Assembly: GCF_003019815.1 (NCBI RefSeq)
Contig: NZ_CP027773.1
Span: 1,561,001 to 1,625,000 of the forward strand
Reading direction: 5' to 3'
DNA: 64,000 nucleotides
Source of the DNA: Variovorax sp. PMC12
GTDB taxonomy: Bacteria; Pseudomonadota; Gammaproteobacteria; Burkholderiales; Burkholderiaceae_C
Shown here: in pieces, positions 34,698 through 43,541 of the stretch
How the letters are laid out: every line of letters starts with the position of its first letter
Position numbering within the stretch: the stretch's first letter is position 1
Notes under the pieces: model-generated
Seen by the model: the letters and a program-made list of their open reading frames with translations, nothing else
Told to the model about the DNA's origin: nothing
The model's database searches: none
Made by a program: the position numbers and the translations under genes

Positions 34698-35204
34698 TCA
34701 GAACTTGCCGAGGTAATCCATCTTGCCGATCGGGATGCCCTTGTGGCGCAGCACGTCGTAGGCCGTGGTCACATGGAAGAAGAAGTTGGGCAGCGCGAAC
34801 TGCAGCAGGTAGCGCTGCGCGGTGAAATGCGCCTCGCCTTCGCGCGCCTTGATGGTCACGGGACGCTCTTCCTGGCCGTCGATCAGCGCGCGGTCCACGC
34901 TCGCGAGGAAGTCCTGCGTCTTCGCGATGCGGGCGAGCAGGTCGTCCCAGGTCTTTTCCTCGTCGGGAAAGCTCGGCGCGGTGATGCCGGCGATGCGGGC
35001 CGTGCCCAGCTTCGAGGCATCGCTGGCGCGCTGGATCTGGCCGGCCAGGGTGAGCATGTCGGGCGCCAGGCGCGCCTCGACCAGCGTGGCCGGGTCGATG
35101 CCGTTGGCCTTAGCGTGCGCCAGGCCCTTGTCGAGCAGATGGGTGAGTTGGCCGAGTCCGCGTGCGAAGACGGGCACCGACAGGTCGTACAGAGAGAGCG
35201 CCAT
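34698..35204 (-). CDS. DUF1993-family protein
   Basis: 168 aa. LYDLSVPVFARGLGQLTHLL at the start and LPNFFFHVTTAYDVLRHKGI near the end are characteristic of DUF1993, helical DinB-like proteins of unknown function. It lies 56 bases after the alpha/beta hydrolase, last in the liv-type cluster. Confidence 0.9.
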   Translation of the reverse strand: MALSLYDLSVPVFARGLGQLTHLLDKGLAHAKANGIDPATLVEARLAPDMLTLAGQIQRASDASKLGTARIAGITAPSFPDEEKTWDDLLARIAKTQDFLASVDRALIDGQEERPVTIKAREGEAHFTAQRYLLQFALPNFFFHVTTAYDVLRHKGIPIGKMDYLGKF

Positions 35205-35260
35205 GATGGTCGAGGCCTTGTTGTGGTTGAAGCGGCGGCGATTGTCCTGCCGCCGGGGCT

Positions 35261-36154
35261 TCAACGACCGGCCGCGCGGATAAACCCTTCGATCGGCTCC
35301 AGTTGTTCGGGCACGTTGAGCGCCGGCGCGTGGCCGCAGGCAGGCACTTCGATCACCTGCAGCCGGCCGGCCGCGCCGGGACCGCGCCGGCGCATCTGCT
35401 CGACCACTTCGGGCAGCACCAGGTCGGACTCCACGCCGCGCAGGCACAGCACAGGCACCTCGATGGCGTCGTAGTGCGGCCAGATCAGGTAGTCGTTGTC
35501 GTGCGCGCTGAACTGCCGGACCATGGCCGGGTCGTAGTGCGGCGTGACGCGGCCGTCGGACAGCCGGCGCGTGGAGCTTTCGGTCAAACGGCGCCATTGC
35601 GCATCGCTGAGCCAGCCGTAGGGCTTGTAGACGGTGCGAAAGAACGCCTCCAGCTCGGCCACGGTGTCGAACGCGGGCGGCTGGCCCGCGTAGGCGCGGA
35701 TGCGCTCGATGGCGGGCTGGGCCAGTTCGGGCGCGTTGTCGTTGAGCACCAGGCTCGCGATGCGCGCCTTCATGCGCGGCTCGAACAGCCCCGACGCGCA
35801 GACCGTGCCGATGGCACCGCCCATCGAGGTGCCGACCCAGTGCACACGCCCCAGCCGCAGTTCGTCGCACAGCGCGTTGGCGATGCGTGCGTAGAACGAC
35901 AGCTTGTATTCCTCGTCGGGCAGCGGGCTCCATTGGCTCAGGCCGCGGCCAATGGTGTCGGGGCAGATCACGCGGAAGCCGCGCGAGGCGAAGTGCTGCG
36001 CCAGCTCGTCCATGTCGCGGCCGGTGCGCGCCAGTCCGTGCCAGGCGATGACCACGGGTGCGTCTTCGGCGCCCCACTCAAGCCAGTGGATCTCGCGGCC
36101 CGCGAGCTGCGCATAGCGCGAGAGTGGAATCTGATTGTTGTTGTTGTCGCTCAT
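35261..36154 (-). CDS. Alpha/beta-hydrolase coupled to the Liv-type transporter
   Basis: 297 aa. The nucleophile elbow is VGTSMGGAIG (Ser), an oxyanion-type motif is IAWHGLARTGRDM and the catalytic His is in GHAPALNVP near the C-terminus. There is no signal peptide, so it is cytoplasmic. ATG 36154 overlaps the stop of livM (ATGA), a strong hint that it acts on the imported compound. Given the PHB depolymerase in the same cluster, a hydroxybutyrate oligomer or ester hydrolase is possible but not shown. Confidence 0.88.
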   Translation of the reverse strand: MSDNNNNQIPLSRYAQLAGREIHWLEWGAEDAPVVIAWHGLARTGRDMDELAQHFASRGFRVICPDTIGRGLSQWSPLPDEEYKLSFYARIANALCDELRLGRVHWVGTSMGGAIGTVCASGLFEPRMKARIASLVLNDNAPELAQPAIERIRAYAGQPPAFDTVAELEAFFRTVYKPYGWLSDAQWRRLTESSTRRLSDGRVTPHYDPAMVRQFSAHDNDYLIWPHYDAIEVPVLCLRGVESDLVLPEVVEQMRRRGPGAAGRLQVIEVPACGHAPALNVPEQLEPIEGFIRAAGR

Positions 36155-37218
36155 CGCGCAGCCCTTGCTCGCAGTTTGCCGACGATGCCGGTGGGAAAGT
36201 AATAGACGGACAGCACGAAAAGCACGCCGAGCCACAGCAGCCAGCGGTCGGGCGACAGCAGCGCGGCCAGCCAAGGCAGGCCGCTCGCGGCCTCGTTGCC
36301 GATGCGCAGCAGGTCCTGCAGGTAACTCTGCGCAATGACGAACAGCACCGCGCCGATGGCCGCGCCGTAGATGGTGCCCATGCCGCCGATCACCACGATG
36401 AGCAGCACGTCGATCATGATCTCGAAGCTCAGCGAGGTGTCGGGCCCGTTGTAGCGCAGCCAGATCGCCAGCATCGCGCCGGCCAGCGTGGCGAAGAGCG
36501 CCGACAGCACGGCGGCCGTGGTGCGGTACACCACCACGCGGTAACCGATGGCCTCGGCGCGGAACTCGTTCTCGCGGATCGCCTGCAGCACGCGGCCGAA
36601 CGGAGAATTCACGATGCGCAGCAGCGCCAGCACCAGCACCACCGCCGCCACGAAAAGCAGGTAGTAGCACAGCAGCCGGCCGTCGAGCGACACGCCGAGG
36701 AAAGGCTCCTCGGAGAACTCGAAGCTCGGCGAGATCAGCTCGGGCAGCTTGAAGGTCAGGCCGTCTTCGCCGCCGGTGAAGTCCGACAGCTGCGAGGCCA
36801 GCGTCTGGAACGCCGAGGCCACGGCCAGCGTGATCATCGCGAAGAAGATCGCGCGCACCCGCAGCGAGAACAGCCCGATGGCGAACGACAGCACCAGCGA
36901 GACCGCCAGCGACGCGCCCAGCCCCACCAGCACCGCGCCCCAGTTGGGCCCGAGCCGCGAGGCCGAGATGGCGATGCCATAGGCACCGATGCCGAAGAAC
37001 ATCGTGTGCGCGAAGCTCACGATGCCGGTGTAGCCCAGCAACAGATCGAAGCTGGCCACCAGCACCACGAACACCAGGATCTTGGCCGCGACGCTCAGCG
37101 CCTTCACGCCCGGGAAGATGAAAGGCGCGAACGCCAGCGCAAGGAACAGCACCACCAGCAGCAGCGCCAGAAGGCGGCTGCGCGGCATGTCGTTGGAGAG
37201 AAGTCGTTTCAGGAACAC
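36151..37218 (-). CDS. livM: Branched-chain amino-acid-type ABC permease LivM
   Basis: 355 aa. GTG 37218, with AGGAG at good spacing, was chosen as start. About ten membrane helices (LLALLLVVLFLALAFAPFIF; KILVFVVLVASFDLLLGYTG) and the coupling motif AIRENEFRAEAIGYRV are seen. Family transporters import hydrophobic amino acids, amides or organic acids, so the substrate here is open. Confidence 0.93.
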   Translation of the reverse strand: MFLKRLLSNDMPRSRLLALLLVVLFLALAFAPFIFPGVKALSVAAKILVFVVLVASFDLLLGYTGIVSFAHTMFFGIGAYGIAISASRLGPNWGAVLVGLGASLAVSLVLSFAIGLFSLRVRAIFFAMITLAVASAFQTLASQLSDFTGGEDGLTFKLPELISPSFEFSEEPFLGVSLDGRLLCYYLLFVAAVVLVLALLRIVNSPFGRVLQAIRENEFRAEAIGYRVVVYRTTAAVLSALFATLAGAMLAIWLRYNGPDTSLSFEIMIDVLLIVVIGGMGTIYGAAIGAVLFVIAQSYLQDLLRIGNEAASGLPWLAALLSPDRWLLWLGVLFVLSVYYFPTGIVGKLRARAAR

Positions 37219-37234
37219 GGCGGCTTTCTCCTTC

Positions 37235-38215
37235 TCAGCGGTTCGCCACGGGGTACACACCCTGCGGACGCCACAGCAGCACGGCGACCATCAGGAAGAT
37301 GCTCGCGAACTGCGTGAGCGTGGGCAGCAGGAAGCCGATGTAGTTGGTCATCAGCCCCACCAGCAGCGCGCCGATGAGCGCACCGCCCGTCGAGCCCAGC
37401 CCGCCGATGATGATGACGATGAAGATCAGCACGTTGACCTGCGCGCCCATCTGCGGCACCAGGTTCTGCTGGAACAGCCCCCACATCACGCCGCCCAAGC
37501 CGGCCAGCGCGCTGCCCACCACGAACACCCCGACGAACAGCCGGCCGATGCGGTAGCCCAGCGACTCGACCATCTCGCGGTCCTGCACGCCGGCGCGGAT
37601 GAGCAGGCCGATCTTGGTGCGGCCCAGCGTCCAAGCGAGCACGCCGAACACCACCACGCCCACGGCCACCGCAAGCAGGCGGTACTTGCTGATGGCCGCA
37701 TCGCCCACCAGCAGCGAGCCGCGCAGGGCCTCGGGCAGCGGCAGCGGAACCTGCGCCGGGCCCCAGATCACCTTGATGAGCTCCTCGCCGATGATCATGC
37801 CGCCCATCGTGATGAGGATCTGCTTCAGATGCTGGCCGTACACAGGCCGCACGATGAAGCGCTCGAAGGCCAGCCCCACCGCGCCGGCCACGAGCATCGC
37901 GACCAGCATGGCGGGGAACACCGCCACGAGGTTGCGCCACAGCTCGCCCGAACCGGTCCAGTCGCCCATCAGGCCGAGCACGCTGCTCGCCACGAAGGCG
38001 CCCAGCGCAATGAACACGCCGTGGCCGAAGTTCAGCACGTCCATCAGGCCGAACACGAGCGTGAGGCCCGAGGCGATGATGAAGATGATCATGCCCATGG
38101 CCAGGCCCGCCACGGTGAGCGTGAGCCAGGTGGAGAAGGAGCCGGTCAGCGGCAGCGCGGCGAGCGCCAGCACCGGGGCCAGCAGCAGCGGCTTCCAGTC
38201 GAAGTCGAGTTTCAT
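37235..38215 (-). CDS. livH: Branched-chain amino-acid-type ABC permease LivH
   Basis: 326 aa from ATG 38215, which overlaps livF by four bases. Membrane helices fill the protein (GMIIFIIASGLTLVFGLMDV; VLIFIVIIIGGLGSTGGALI) and the cytoplasmic coupling region is RAGVQDREMVESLGYRI. It pairs with LivM, which follows after 16 bases. Confidence 0.93.
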   Translation of the reverse strand: MKLDFDWKPLLLAPVLALAALPLTGSFSTWLTLTVAGLAMGMIIFIIASGLTLVFGLMDVLNFGHGVFIALGAFVASSVLGLMGDWTGSGELWRNLVAVFPAMLVAMLVAGAVGLAFERFIVRPVYGQHLKQILITMGGMIIGEELIKVIWGPAQVPLPLPEALRGSLLVGDAAISKYRLLAVAVGVVVFGVLAWTLGRTKIGLLIRAGVQDREMVESLGYRIGRLFVGVFVVGSALAGLGGVMWGLFQQNLVPQMGAQVNVLIFIVIIIGGLGSTGGALIGALLVGLMTNYIGFLLPTLTQFASIFLMVAVLLWRPQGVYPVANR

Positions 38216-38940
38216 AGAGCCAGTCCGAGCAGCGATTGCTGCAGTTGCGCGTCGGCGGAGAACTCCGCCATGGAGCCCGCGTGCACCACGCGGCCGTTGT
38301 CCATCACCGCGACGGTGTCGCCCAGGCGCTGGGCGAAGTTGATGTTTTGCTCGACCAGCAGGATGGTCACGCCGCTGCGCTTGAGCTCGGCGAAGGCATC
38401 GATCATGTTGTTGATCATCACGGGCGCCAGGCCCTTGCTGGGTTCGTCGATGATGAGCAGCTCGCGCGGCTCCACGATGGCGCGAGACACGGCCAGCATC
38501 TGCTTCTGCCCGCCCGACAGCTTGCCCGCCGGGTGGTTCCAGAATTTCTCGACCGCGGGGAAGAGCTTGAAGATCCACTTCAGGCGCGTGTCGTCGATCT
38601 GCTGCGCGTTCTTGGCGCCACGCGCGGCCAGCAGCATGTTCTCCTTCACCGTGAGGTCGGAGAAGATGCCCATGTTCTCGGGCACGTAGGCAATGCCCAG
38701 GCCGGCGATCTGCGGCGTGTGCTGGGCGGTGATTTCCTTGTCACCGAAGCGCACCCTGCCCTGCGACGCATGCCACAGGCCCATGATGGTTCGCAGCGTG
38801 GTCGTCTTGCCCGCGCCGTTGCGGCCCAGCAGCATCGTGAGCTGACCACGCGGCACGGCCAGGTCCACGCCGTGCAGGATGTGATACGCCCCGATGTGCG
38901 TGTGCACGCCTTCGAGACTCAACAGGTTCTGAGTTGTCAT
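38212..38940 (-). CDS. livF: ABC transporter ATP-binding protein LivF
   Basis: 242 aa. Walker A LLGRNGAGKTTTLR, signature LSGGQKQMLAVSRA and Walker B ELLIIDEPSKGLAP are present. It energises the LivHM permease with LivG. It is separated from livG by about 145 bases containing an inverted-repeat element. Confidence 0.94.
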   Translation of the reverse strand: MTTQNLLSLEGVHTHIGAYHILHGVDLAVPRGQLTMLLGRNGAGKTTTLRTIMGLWHASQGRVRFGDKEITAQHTPQIAGLGIAYVPENMGIFSDLTVKENMLLAARGAKNAQQIDDTRLKWIFKLFPAVEKFWNHPAGKLSGGQKQMLAVSRAIVEPRELLIIDEPSKGLAPVMINNMIDAFAELKRSGVTILLVEQNINFAQRLGDTVAVMDNGRVVHAGSMAEFSADAQLQQSLLGLAL

Positions 38941-38952
38941 CGGTCTTGCTCC

Positions 38953-39066
38953 TTCCCCTTCCGGGGGAAGGTCGGGATGGGGGCAAGCGGCGCCTGCAAG
39001 GCTGCGGTGGTGTGGAGGCCGCGAGCCCCCACCCCGGCCCTCCCCCGGGAGGGGAGGGAGAAACTC
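38953..39066. repeat. Large imperfect inverted repeat between livG and livF
   Basis: CTTCCCCTTCCGGGGGAAGG and the following TCGGGATGGGGGC on one side match, in reverse complement, GCCCCCACCCCGGCCCTCCC and CCGGGAGGGGAGGGAG on the other. The long GC-rich hairpin resembles dispersed intergenic elements known from betaproteobacterial genomes. It may weaken livF expression relative to livG or stabilise the RNA end. Confidence 0.6.
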
Positions 39067-39085
39067 GAATTCATCGGCACGCGCG

Positions 39086-39853
39086 TCATGCAGCCACCTC
39101 CTTCGCCACGCCCAGGTAGGCCTCCTGCACCACCGGCGAGGCGATCACCTCGGCCGGTTCGCCGTCGGCCACCAGCGTGCCGTTGTGCAGCACGATGATG
39201 CGGTCGGCCAGTTCGCGCACCACGTCCATCTTGTGTTCGACCAGCAGGATGGTCTTGGTCTTGTCCTGCTTGAGCTTGCGGATCAGGTCGAGGATGACGG
39301 GCGCCTCGGCCGCGTTCATGCCGGCCGTGGGCTCGTCGAACATGAAGACCTTGGGCTCCAGCGCCATCAGCAATGCCACTTCCAGCTTGCGCTGGTCGCC
39401 GTGCGGCAGGCTGGCCACCGTCGCGTGTTCGCGCGATTCCAGCGCCACGTCGGCCAGGATCTGGTCGGCGCGCTCGGTCAGCGCCTGGTGGTCGCTCCAG
39501 ATGCTCCAAAGATTGAGCCCCCGCCGGTGCGCGCCCTCGCGCGTGGCCTGCACCGCCAGGCGCACGTTCTCCAGCACGGTGAGGTTCGGGAACAGGTTGG
39601 TGAGCTGGAAGGCCCGCCCCAGCCCCGCGTGCGTGCGCGCGGACGGCGACAGGCCCGACAGCGGCTGCCCGTCGAGCGACACCGTGCCGGCGCTCGCCTT
39701 GAGCTGGCCCGAGATCAGGTTGAAGTAGGTGGTCTTGCCCGCGCCGTTGGGGCCCACGATGGCCGTCAGCGTGCCCGGCGCGAAAGCGCAGCTCACATTG
39801 TTGACGGCCACGTGCCCACCGAAGCGGATGGTCAGATCTCGGGTCTCAAGCAT
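39086..39853 (-). CDS. livG: ABC transporter ATP-binding protein LivG
   Basis: 255 aa. Walker A IVGPNGAGKTTYFN, a signature-like LPHGDQRKLEVALLMA and Walker B KVFMFDEPTAGMN are present. GRAFQLTNLFPNLTVLENV fits the Q-loop region of LivG. It follows the PHB depolymerase gene by 44 bases and begins the transporter genes proper. Confidence 0.94.
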   Translation of the reverse strand: MLETRDLTIRFGGHVAVNNVSCAFAPGTLTAIVGPNGAGKTTYFNLISGQLKASAGTVSLDGQPLSGLSPSARTHAGLGRAFQLTNLFPNLTVLENVRLAVQATREGAHRRGLNLWSIWSDHQALTERADQILADVALESREHATVASLPHGDQRKLEVALLMALEPKVFMFDEPTAGMNAAEAPVILDLIRKLKQDKTKTILLVEHKMDVVRELADRIIVLHNGTLVADGEPAEVIASPVVQEAYLGVAKEVAA

Positions 39854-39897
39854 CTTTGGTCATTGCGAATCAGGAGTCGAAAGATTGCACGGCGGCC

Positions 39898-41358
39898 TCA
39901 GCAGCTGCCGATCACGTAGTAGTTGGGGCCGGTCTGCTTCAGCGTGGTGGTCGCGTAGATGTTCCACAGCCCCATGGACTGGTTCGAGCCGTAGGCATAG
40001 GTCAGCCCGTACAGGGCATAGGCGCGTCCGGCGATGGTATGGGTGTAGTTGCTCGCGGTGTAGCAGGTGCCGGTGCCGCCGCCGCCGCTGCCCGCCGTGG
40101 TGGCGCCGGTGGCCGCCGTCGACATGGCGCCTTCGGCGTTGCTCGCGTTCAGCGCGGCCACGGTCCAGCTGTAGCTGGTCGACGCGGCCAGGCCGCTGTC
40201 GGTGTAGCTGGTGGCGGTGACCGGCGAGGCGTTGACCTTGCTGCCGCCGCGGTACACGTTGTAGCCGCTGGCGCCGCTCACGGCGTTCCAGCCGATCACC
40301 ATGCTGGTGCTGGTCGCGCCCGAGGTACCCACGCCGGTGGGCGCGGGCAGGCCGCTGCCGCCGCCGCCGACGCTGGTCACGCGGTCGATCATGGCCTTGA
40401 ACGCCGCCATCTGCGGGCCCGACTTCTTCGCATAGTTGGCGCTGTCGTAGCCCCACCAGTCCCAGCAGCTGTTGGTGGCCGCGGTGCTGGTCTGCGGATA
40501 GATCAGCACGATGTTGTTGGTGTCGGCCCAGCGGTTGTAGCCGGTCTTGCGCACGTACTGGTCGCTCACGTCCGAGTAGTTCTGCTTGCAGCCGTGCAGC
40601 ACCAGGTGCACGCGGCACGAGGTGGTGGTGCAGGCCTGCGGCACGTAGATCCAGCCGGTCGCGGCCATGCCGTGGCCAGTGACGAATTCCGACTGGTTGA
40701 ACTCGGTGAAGGTGCCGCCCAGCGTGCCGTTGTTGCGCGGATTCAGCGGGCCGTAGATCTGCGTGAGGATCTCGCCCGCCAGGTCGAAGCCGCAGTTGTT
40801 GATGTACGGCGCCGCGGTGGTGCTGCAGGCGCCGCCGTAGTCGTCGGTGACCATCGCGTGGCCGGCGCCGATGTTGTTCTTGTAGACGATGTTGGCCGCC
40901 GGCACGAAGCTCTGGTAGTAGGTCTTCAGGTCGTCCATCACCGCCTGCTTGACGGTGTTGTCGGAGGTGCCCGAGAACATGTACACCTTGGAGGCGCTCA
41001 GGTTGGACACCGGGTCGATCGCGCCGCTGGCGGCCCAGCTGTTGGTGGTGCTCACGAGCGACGACACCGGGATGCTGCTGCCGTGCGTCATGCACCGGCC
41101 GGTGGCGTTGAGCACCGAACCCTCGGCGCAATAGAACGGCCCGCCGGCCACCACGCCGGCGCCGCGCTTGAAGGTGGCCGAATAGGCCACGTGCAACTGC
41201 ACCGCCGCGAAACCGCCGGCCGACAGGCCGGACACGCTCACCTCCGCCGGGTTGGCGCCGAGCGACGGCAGCGGCACCGCCGCCATCGCGGCCTGCGCCG
41301 CCACCGCCATCGCCGCAGCGGCGGCAAGTCCCTTCCAGTTCAATCGCATCGCTGGCAT
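39898..41358 (-). CDS. phaZ: Extracellular polyhydroxybutyrate depolymerase, type II catalytic domain
   Basis: 486 aa from ATG 41358 (GAAGGAGA upstream). A signal peptide ends near residue 27. The lipase box GLSAG (Ser46) lies near the N-terminus with Asp133 (GTSD) and His167 (GHAMV), and the oxyanion motif VHLVLHGCKQ is downstream, as in type II domains. A fibronectin type III linker (about residues 355-435) leads to a C-terminal substrate-binding domain beginning CYTASNYTHTIAGRAY and ending YYVIGSC. It should hydrolyse external PHB granules to hydroxybutyrate oligomers. Its place inside the liv-type cluster ties hydrolysis to uptake. Confidence 0.92.
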   Translation of the reverse strand: MPAMRLNWKGLAAAAAMAVAAQAAMAAVPLPSLGANPAEVSVSGLSAGGFAAVQLHVAYSATFKRGAGVVAGGPFYCAEGSVLNATGRCMTHGSSIPVSSLVSTTNSWAASGAIDPVSNLSASKVYMFSGTSDNTVKQAVMDDLKTYYQSFVPAANIVYKNNIGAGHAMVTDDYGGACSTTAAPYINNCGFDLAGEILTQIYGPLNPRNNGTLGGTFTEFNQSEFVTGHGMAATGWIYVPQACTTTSCRVHLVLHGCKQNYSDVSDQYVRKTGYNRWADTNNIVLIYPQTSTAATNSCWDWWGYDSANYAKKSGPQMAAFKAMIDRVTSVGGGGSGLPAPTGVGTSGATSTSMVIGWNAVSGASGYNVYRGGSKVNASPVTATSYTDSGLAASTSYSWTVAALNASNAEGAMSTAATGATTAGSGGGGTGTCYTASNYTHTIAGRAYALYGLTYAYGSNQSMGLWNIYATTTLKQTGPNYYVIGSC

Positions 41359-41489
41359 CGCTGTCTCCTTCTGTTGTGGTTTGTCGAACGCTTGCTTGCT
41401 CAAGAATCGAATCGGCCGTGGATCGCGCGGGCACTCGCCCCGTCAGGAAAAACGGGCGCAGGCTACCGCTTCGCCCGGCGGCCATCCGG

Positions 41490-41522
41490 GGCGAAAAGGG
41501 AGCGGCGCCTTTCTTGCGCCGC
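41490..41522 (-). terminator. Terminator-like hairpin after the binding-protein gene
   Basis: GCGGCGC and GCGCCGC (41502-41522) with a seven-base loop; on the minus strand TCCCTTTTCG follows. It could cause partial termination so that the binding protein is made in excess over the depolymerase and transporter. Confidence 0.5.
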
Positions 41523-41550
41523 GGGGTTCAGGTAACGATCGGCGCCGTGG

Positions 41551-42738
41551 TCAGCGCTTGTTCTTGATGGGAATGTCCATCTCTTCCGGCTTGATCTCGT
41601 GCACCAGCTCCGGCACGCCCCAGGCGAACGCCGGGTCGACCTTGATCTTGAAGTGGTACATCGACTGCATCGCCTGATGGTCTTCCTTGCGGAAAGTCAT
41701 CTTGCCCTTGGGCGTGTCGAAGCTCATGCCTTCCATGGTGCTGATGAGCTTGTTGGTGTTGGTGTCGCCGCCCGTCTTCTTGAGCGCCGTCACCACCGCC
41801 ATCGCGGCCGAGAAGCCGCCGGCCGTGAAGAAGTCCGGCGGTGTCTTGAATTCCTTGTAGTGGGCCGACACCATCGCGTCGTTCACCGGGTTCTTCGGGA
41901 TGCCGAAGTAGTAGTACGCCGCGCCTTCCATGCCCGGCAGTGCCTTGTAGGCGGCCATGGCCGGCAGGATGTTGCCGCCGGTGGCGATCTCGATGCCGTA
42001 GCGCTTCAGGTCGAGGTCGACGATCTTGAACGGGTTGCCCGCGCCGGCCCAGACGATCCAGATGATCTTGCGGCCCGGCTGGTCCTTCAGCTTGTCGATC
42101 AGGCGCTGCGCGCCGGCGGTGAAGTCGGTGGTGGCGGGCGGCAGGTACTCTTCATGGACCAGCTTGGCCTTCTTGAGCGCGGAGCCGAAGGCCTTCACGC
42201 CGTCGCGGCCGAACGCGTTGTCCTGTGCCAGCGTGGCCACGGTCACGCCGGGCTTGTCGACCGCCACGGCATTGGAGATCGCGTCCTGGCTCGAATTGCG
42301 GCCGGTGCGGAAGATGTACTTGTTCCACTTGTCGCCGGTGATCGAGTCGGCCACGGCGGGCTCGACCAGCAGGATCTTCTTGTATTCCTCAGCCACCGGC
42401 AGCATGGCCAGCGCCACGCCCGAGGCGGTCGGGCCGATGGCCAGCGCGGCCTTGTCGTCCGAGTAGGCGGCCGCCAGCAGCGACTTGCCGAGGTCGGGCT
42501 TGCCCTGGTCGTCCTTCTCGATGACGACGATCTTCTTGCCGTTGACCATCATCGTGCCTTCGGTGGCGTAGTTCAGGCCCATCATCAGGCCGGTCTGCGT
42601 CTGCTTGCCGTAGGCTTCCAGCGCGCCCGTCTTGCTGTAGATGTGGGCGATGCGGATTTCGTTGGACTGGGCCCAGGCGGGAGCGGCAACTGCGCAGGTG
42701 GCGAGCGCGGCAAGGGCGACGAGGTGGCGACGGTTCAT
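41551..42738 (-). CDS. livK: Liv-type ABC transporter substrate-binding protein
   Basis: 395 aa from ATG 42738 (CAGGAGAC upstream). A Sec signal peptide (LVALAALATCAVAAPAWAQ) precedes a periplasmic binding-protein fold of the branched-chain amino-acid/amide group (IRIAHIYSKTGALEAYGKQT; ALAIGPTASGVALAMLPVAE). It delivers the ligand to LivHM. It is the first gene behind a sigma-54-type promoter and is followed by the PHB depolymerase gene, so the ligand could be a hydroxybutyrate product rather than an amino acid. Confidence 0.92.
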   Translation of the reverse strand: MNRRHLVALAALATCAVAAPAWAQSNEIRIAHIYSKTGALEAYGKQTQTGLMMGLNYATEGTMMVNGKKIVVIEKDDQGKPDLGKSLLAAAYSDDKAALAIGPTASGVALAMLPVAEEYKKILLVEPAVADSITGDKWNKYIFRTGRNSSQDAISNAVAVDKPGVTVATLAQDNAFGRDGVKAFGSALKKAKLVHEEYLPPATTDFTAGAQRLIDKLKDQPGRKIIWIVWAGAGNPFKIVDLDLKRYGIEIATGGNILPAMAAYKALPGMEGAAYYYFGIPKNPVNDAMVSAHYKEFKTPPDFFTAGGFSAAMAVVTALKKTGGDTNTNKLISTMEGMSFDTPKGKMTFRKEDHQAMQSMYHFKIKVDPAFAWGVPELVHEIKPEEMDIPIKNKR

Positions 42739-42769
42739 TCTTTGTCTCCTGGAAAAGGTGACTGAATAT

Positions 42770-42785
42770 TGCACAGTTCGTGCCA
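42770..42785 (-). promoter_or_regulatory. Sigma-54 (-24/-12) promoter of the livK-phaZ-liv cluster
   Basis: Minus strand TGGCACGAACTGTGCA: the GG and GC elements have correct spacing and only one base differs from the consensus TGGCACG-N4-TTGCA. It lies 32 bases before the livK start, which suits a transcription start near 42759. A sigma-54 activator gene lies 2 kb upstream on the same strand. Confidence 0.8.
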
Positions 42786-42810
42786 CCTGCCTAAGCCATT
42801 GATAACTAAC

Positions 42811-42828
42811 GCTTCTTCATTCGGAAGC
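42811..42828. promoter_or_regulatory. Dyad upstream of the sigma-54 promoter, possible activator site
   Basis: GCTTC-TTCATTCG-GAAGC, about 35 bases upstream of the -24 element. Sigma-54 activators bind such dyads, usually further upstream, so this is a weak candidate. Confidence 0.3.
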
Positions 42829-42883
42829 AGCGTCGTTCGACTGAATTCAGAACATTGCGCGTGTTCGATTTTCAGCCAACTGT

Positions 42884-43159
42884 CTATTTTTCGTTCAGGG
42901 TTTTCGCGGAGGCCTGGCGCTCGGCGATCCACTGCCTGAACTGCCGCTCCGCCTGCATGCGGAACTCGTTGCGCGCATGGTTGCAGGCCGCATGCGCGAG
43001 CCGCCGGTGCTTTGGCGAACGCATGCCGCCGAAGGTCGAGTCGACAAGGTGTTCGATGGTGGCGGACTCGGGCCGGCCGAAGGGCTCGCTGAAGTCCATC
43101 GCGAGGCCGCACCAATGGCAATTGGGGCCGAAGGTGGAACGCAGGGCCTGGACGCTCAC
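42884..43159 (-). CDS. HNH-endonuclease-like protein
   Basis: 91 aa from GTG 43159. It has a CxxC pair (NCHWCGLAM), the HNH-type ATIEHLVDSTFGG and a final His/Asn part (LAHAACNHARNEFRM), giving a small treble-clef HNH nuclease domain. The GTG overlaps the stop of the preceding gene (GTGA), so they are probably translated together. The biological role is unknown; a restriction or repair function is not indicated by neighbours. Confidence 0.75.
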   Translation of the reverse strand: MSVQALRSTFGPNCHWCGLAMDFSEPFGRPESATIEHLVDSTFGGMRSPKHRRLAHAACNHARNEFRMQAERQFRQWIAERQASAKTLNEK

Positions 43160-43494
43160 AGGCTTGCGTACTCCAGGATTTCCTGTCCCATCAAGTTGCA
43201 GTCCTTGCCCGACACGTAGTAGATGAGCCGCATGCGGTAGCTGCCCTTGTAGATCGAGCCCCACACCTCCAGCACCTTGAACTGCTGCTTTTTGTTGGCG
43301 GGGTTGCGGATGGGCGCCACTTCCTTCACGGCGGGGTCGATCTGGATGCGGTCGTCCTCGCCGAAGTGGAAGGTCAGCAGCTTCCTGGCGCGGGACACGG
43401 CTTCGCTCGCACACTGGGGCGCGGGCGCCGCGCTGGCAAAGCTGGCGGCGGCGCATGCCGCAACGAGCACAAGGGAGCGGATCGATGTCTTCAT
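43156..43494 (-). CDS. Small secreted protein, unknown function
   Basis: 112 aa with a signal peptide (LVLVAACAAASFASAAPAP). The mature part (FGEDDRIQIDPAVKEVAPIR, then YKGSYRMRLIYYVSGKDC) looks like a compact beta-sheet domain with two or three Cys. It is coupled to the HNH-like gene by a GTGA overlap, an odd pairing of an exported and a nuclease-like protein. Confidence 0.75.
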   Translation of the reverse strand: MKTSIRSLVLVAACAAASFASAAPAPQCASEAVSRARKLLTFHFGEDDRIQIDPAVKEVAPIRNPANKKQQFKVLEVWGSIYKGSYRMRLIYYVSGKDCNLMGQEILEYASL

Positions 43495-43541
43495 GAATGC
43501 AGGAACAGGAGGATGGCAGGAGGAAGCGCAATTGTCGGGCG

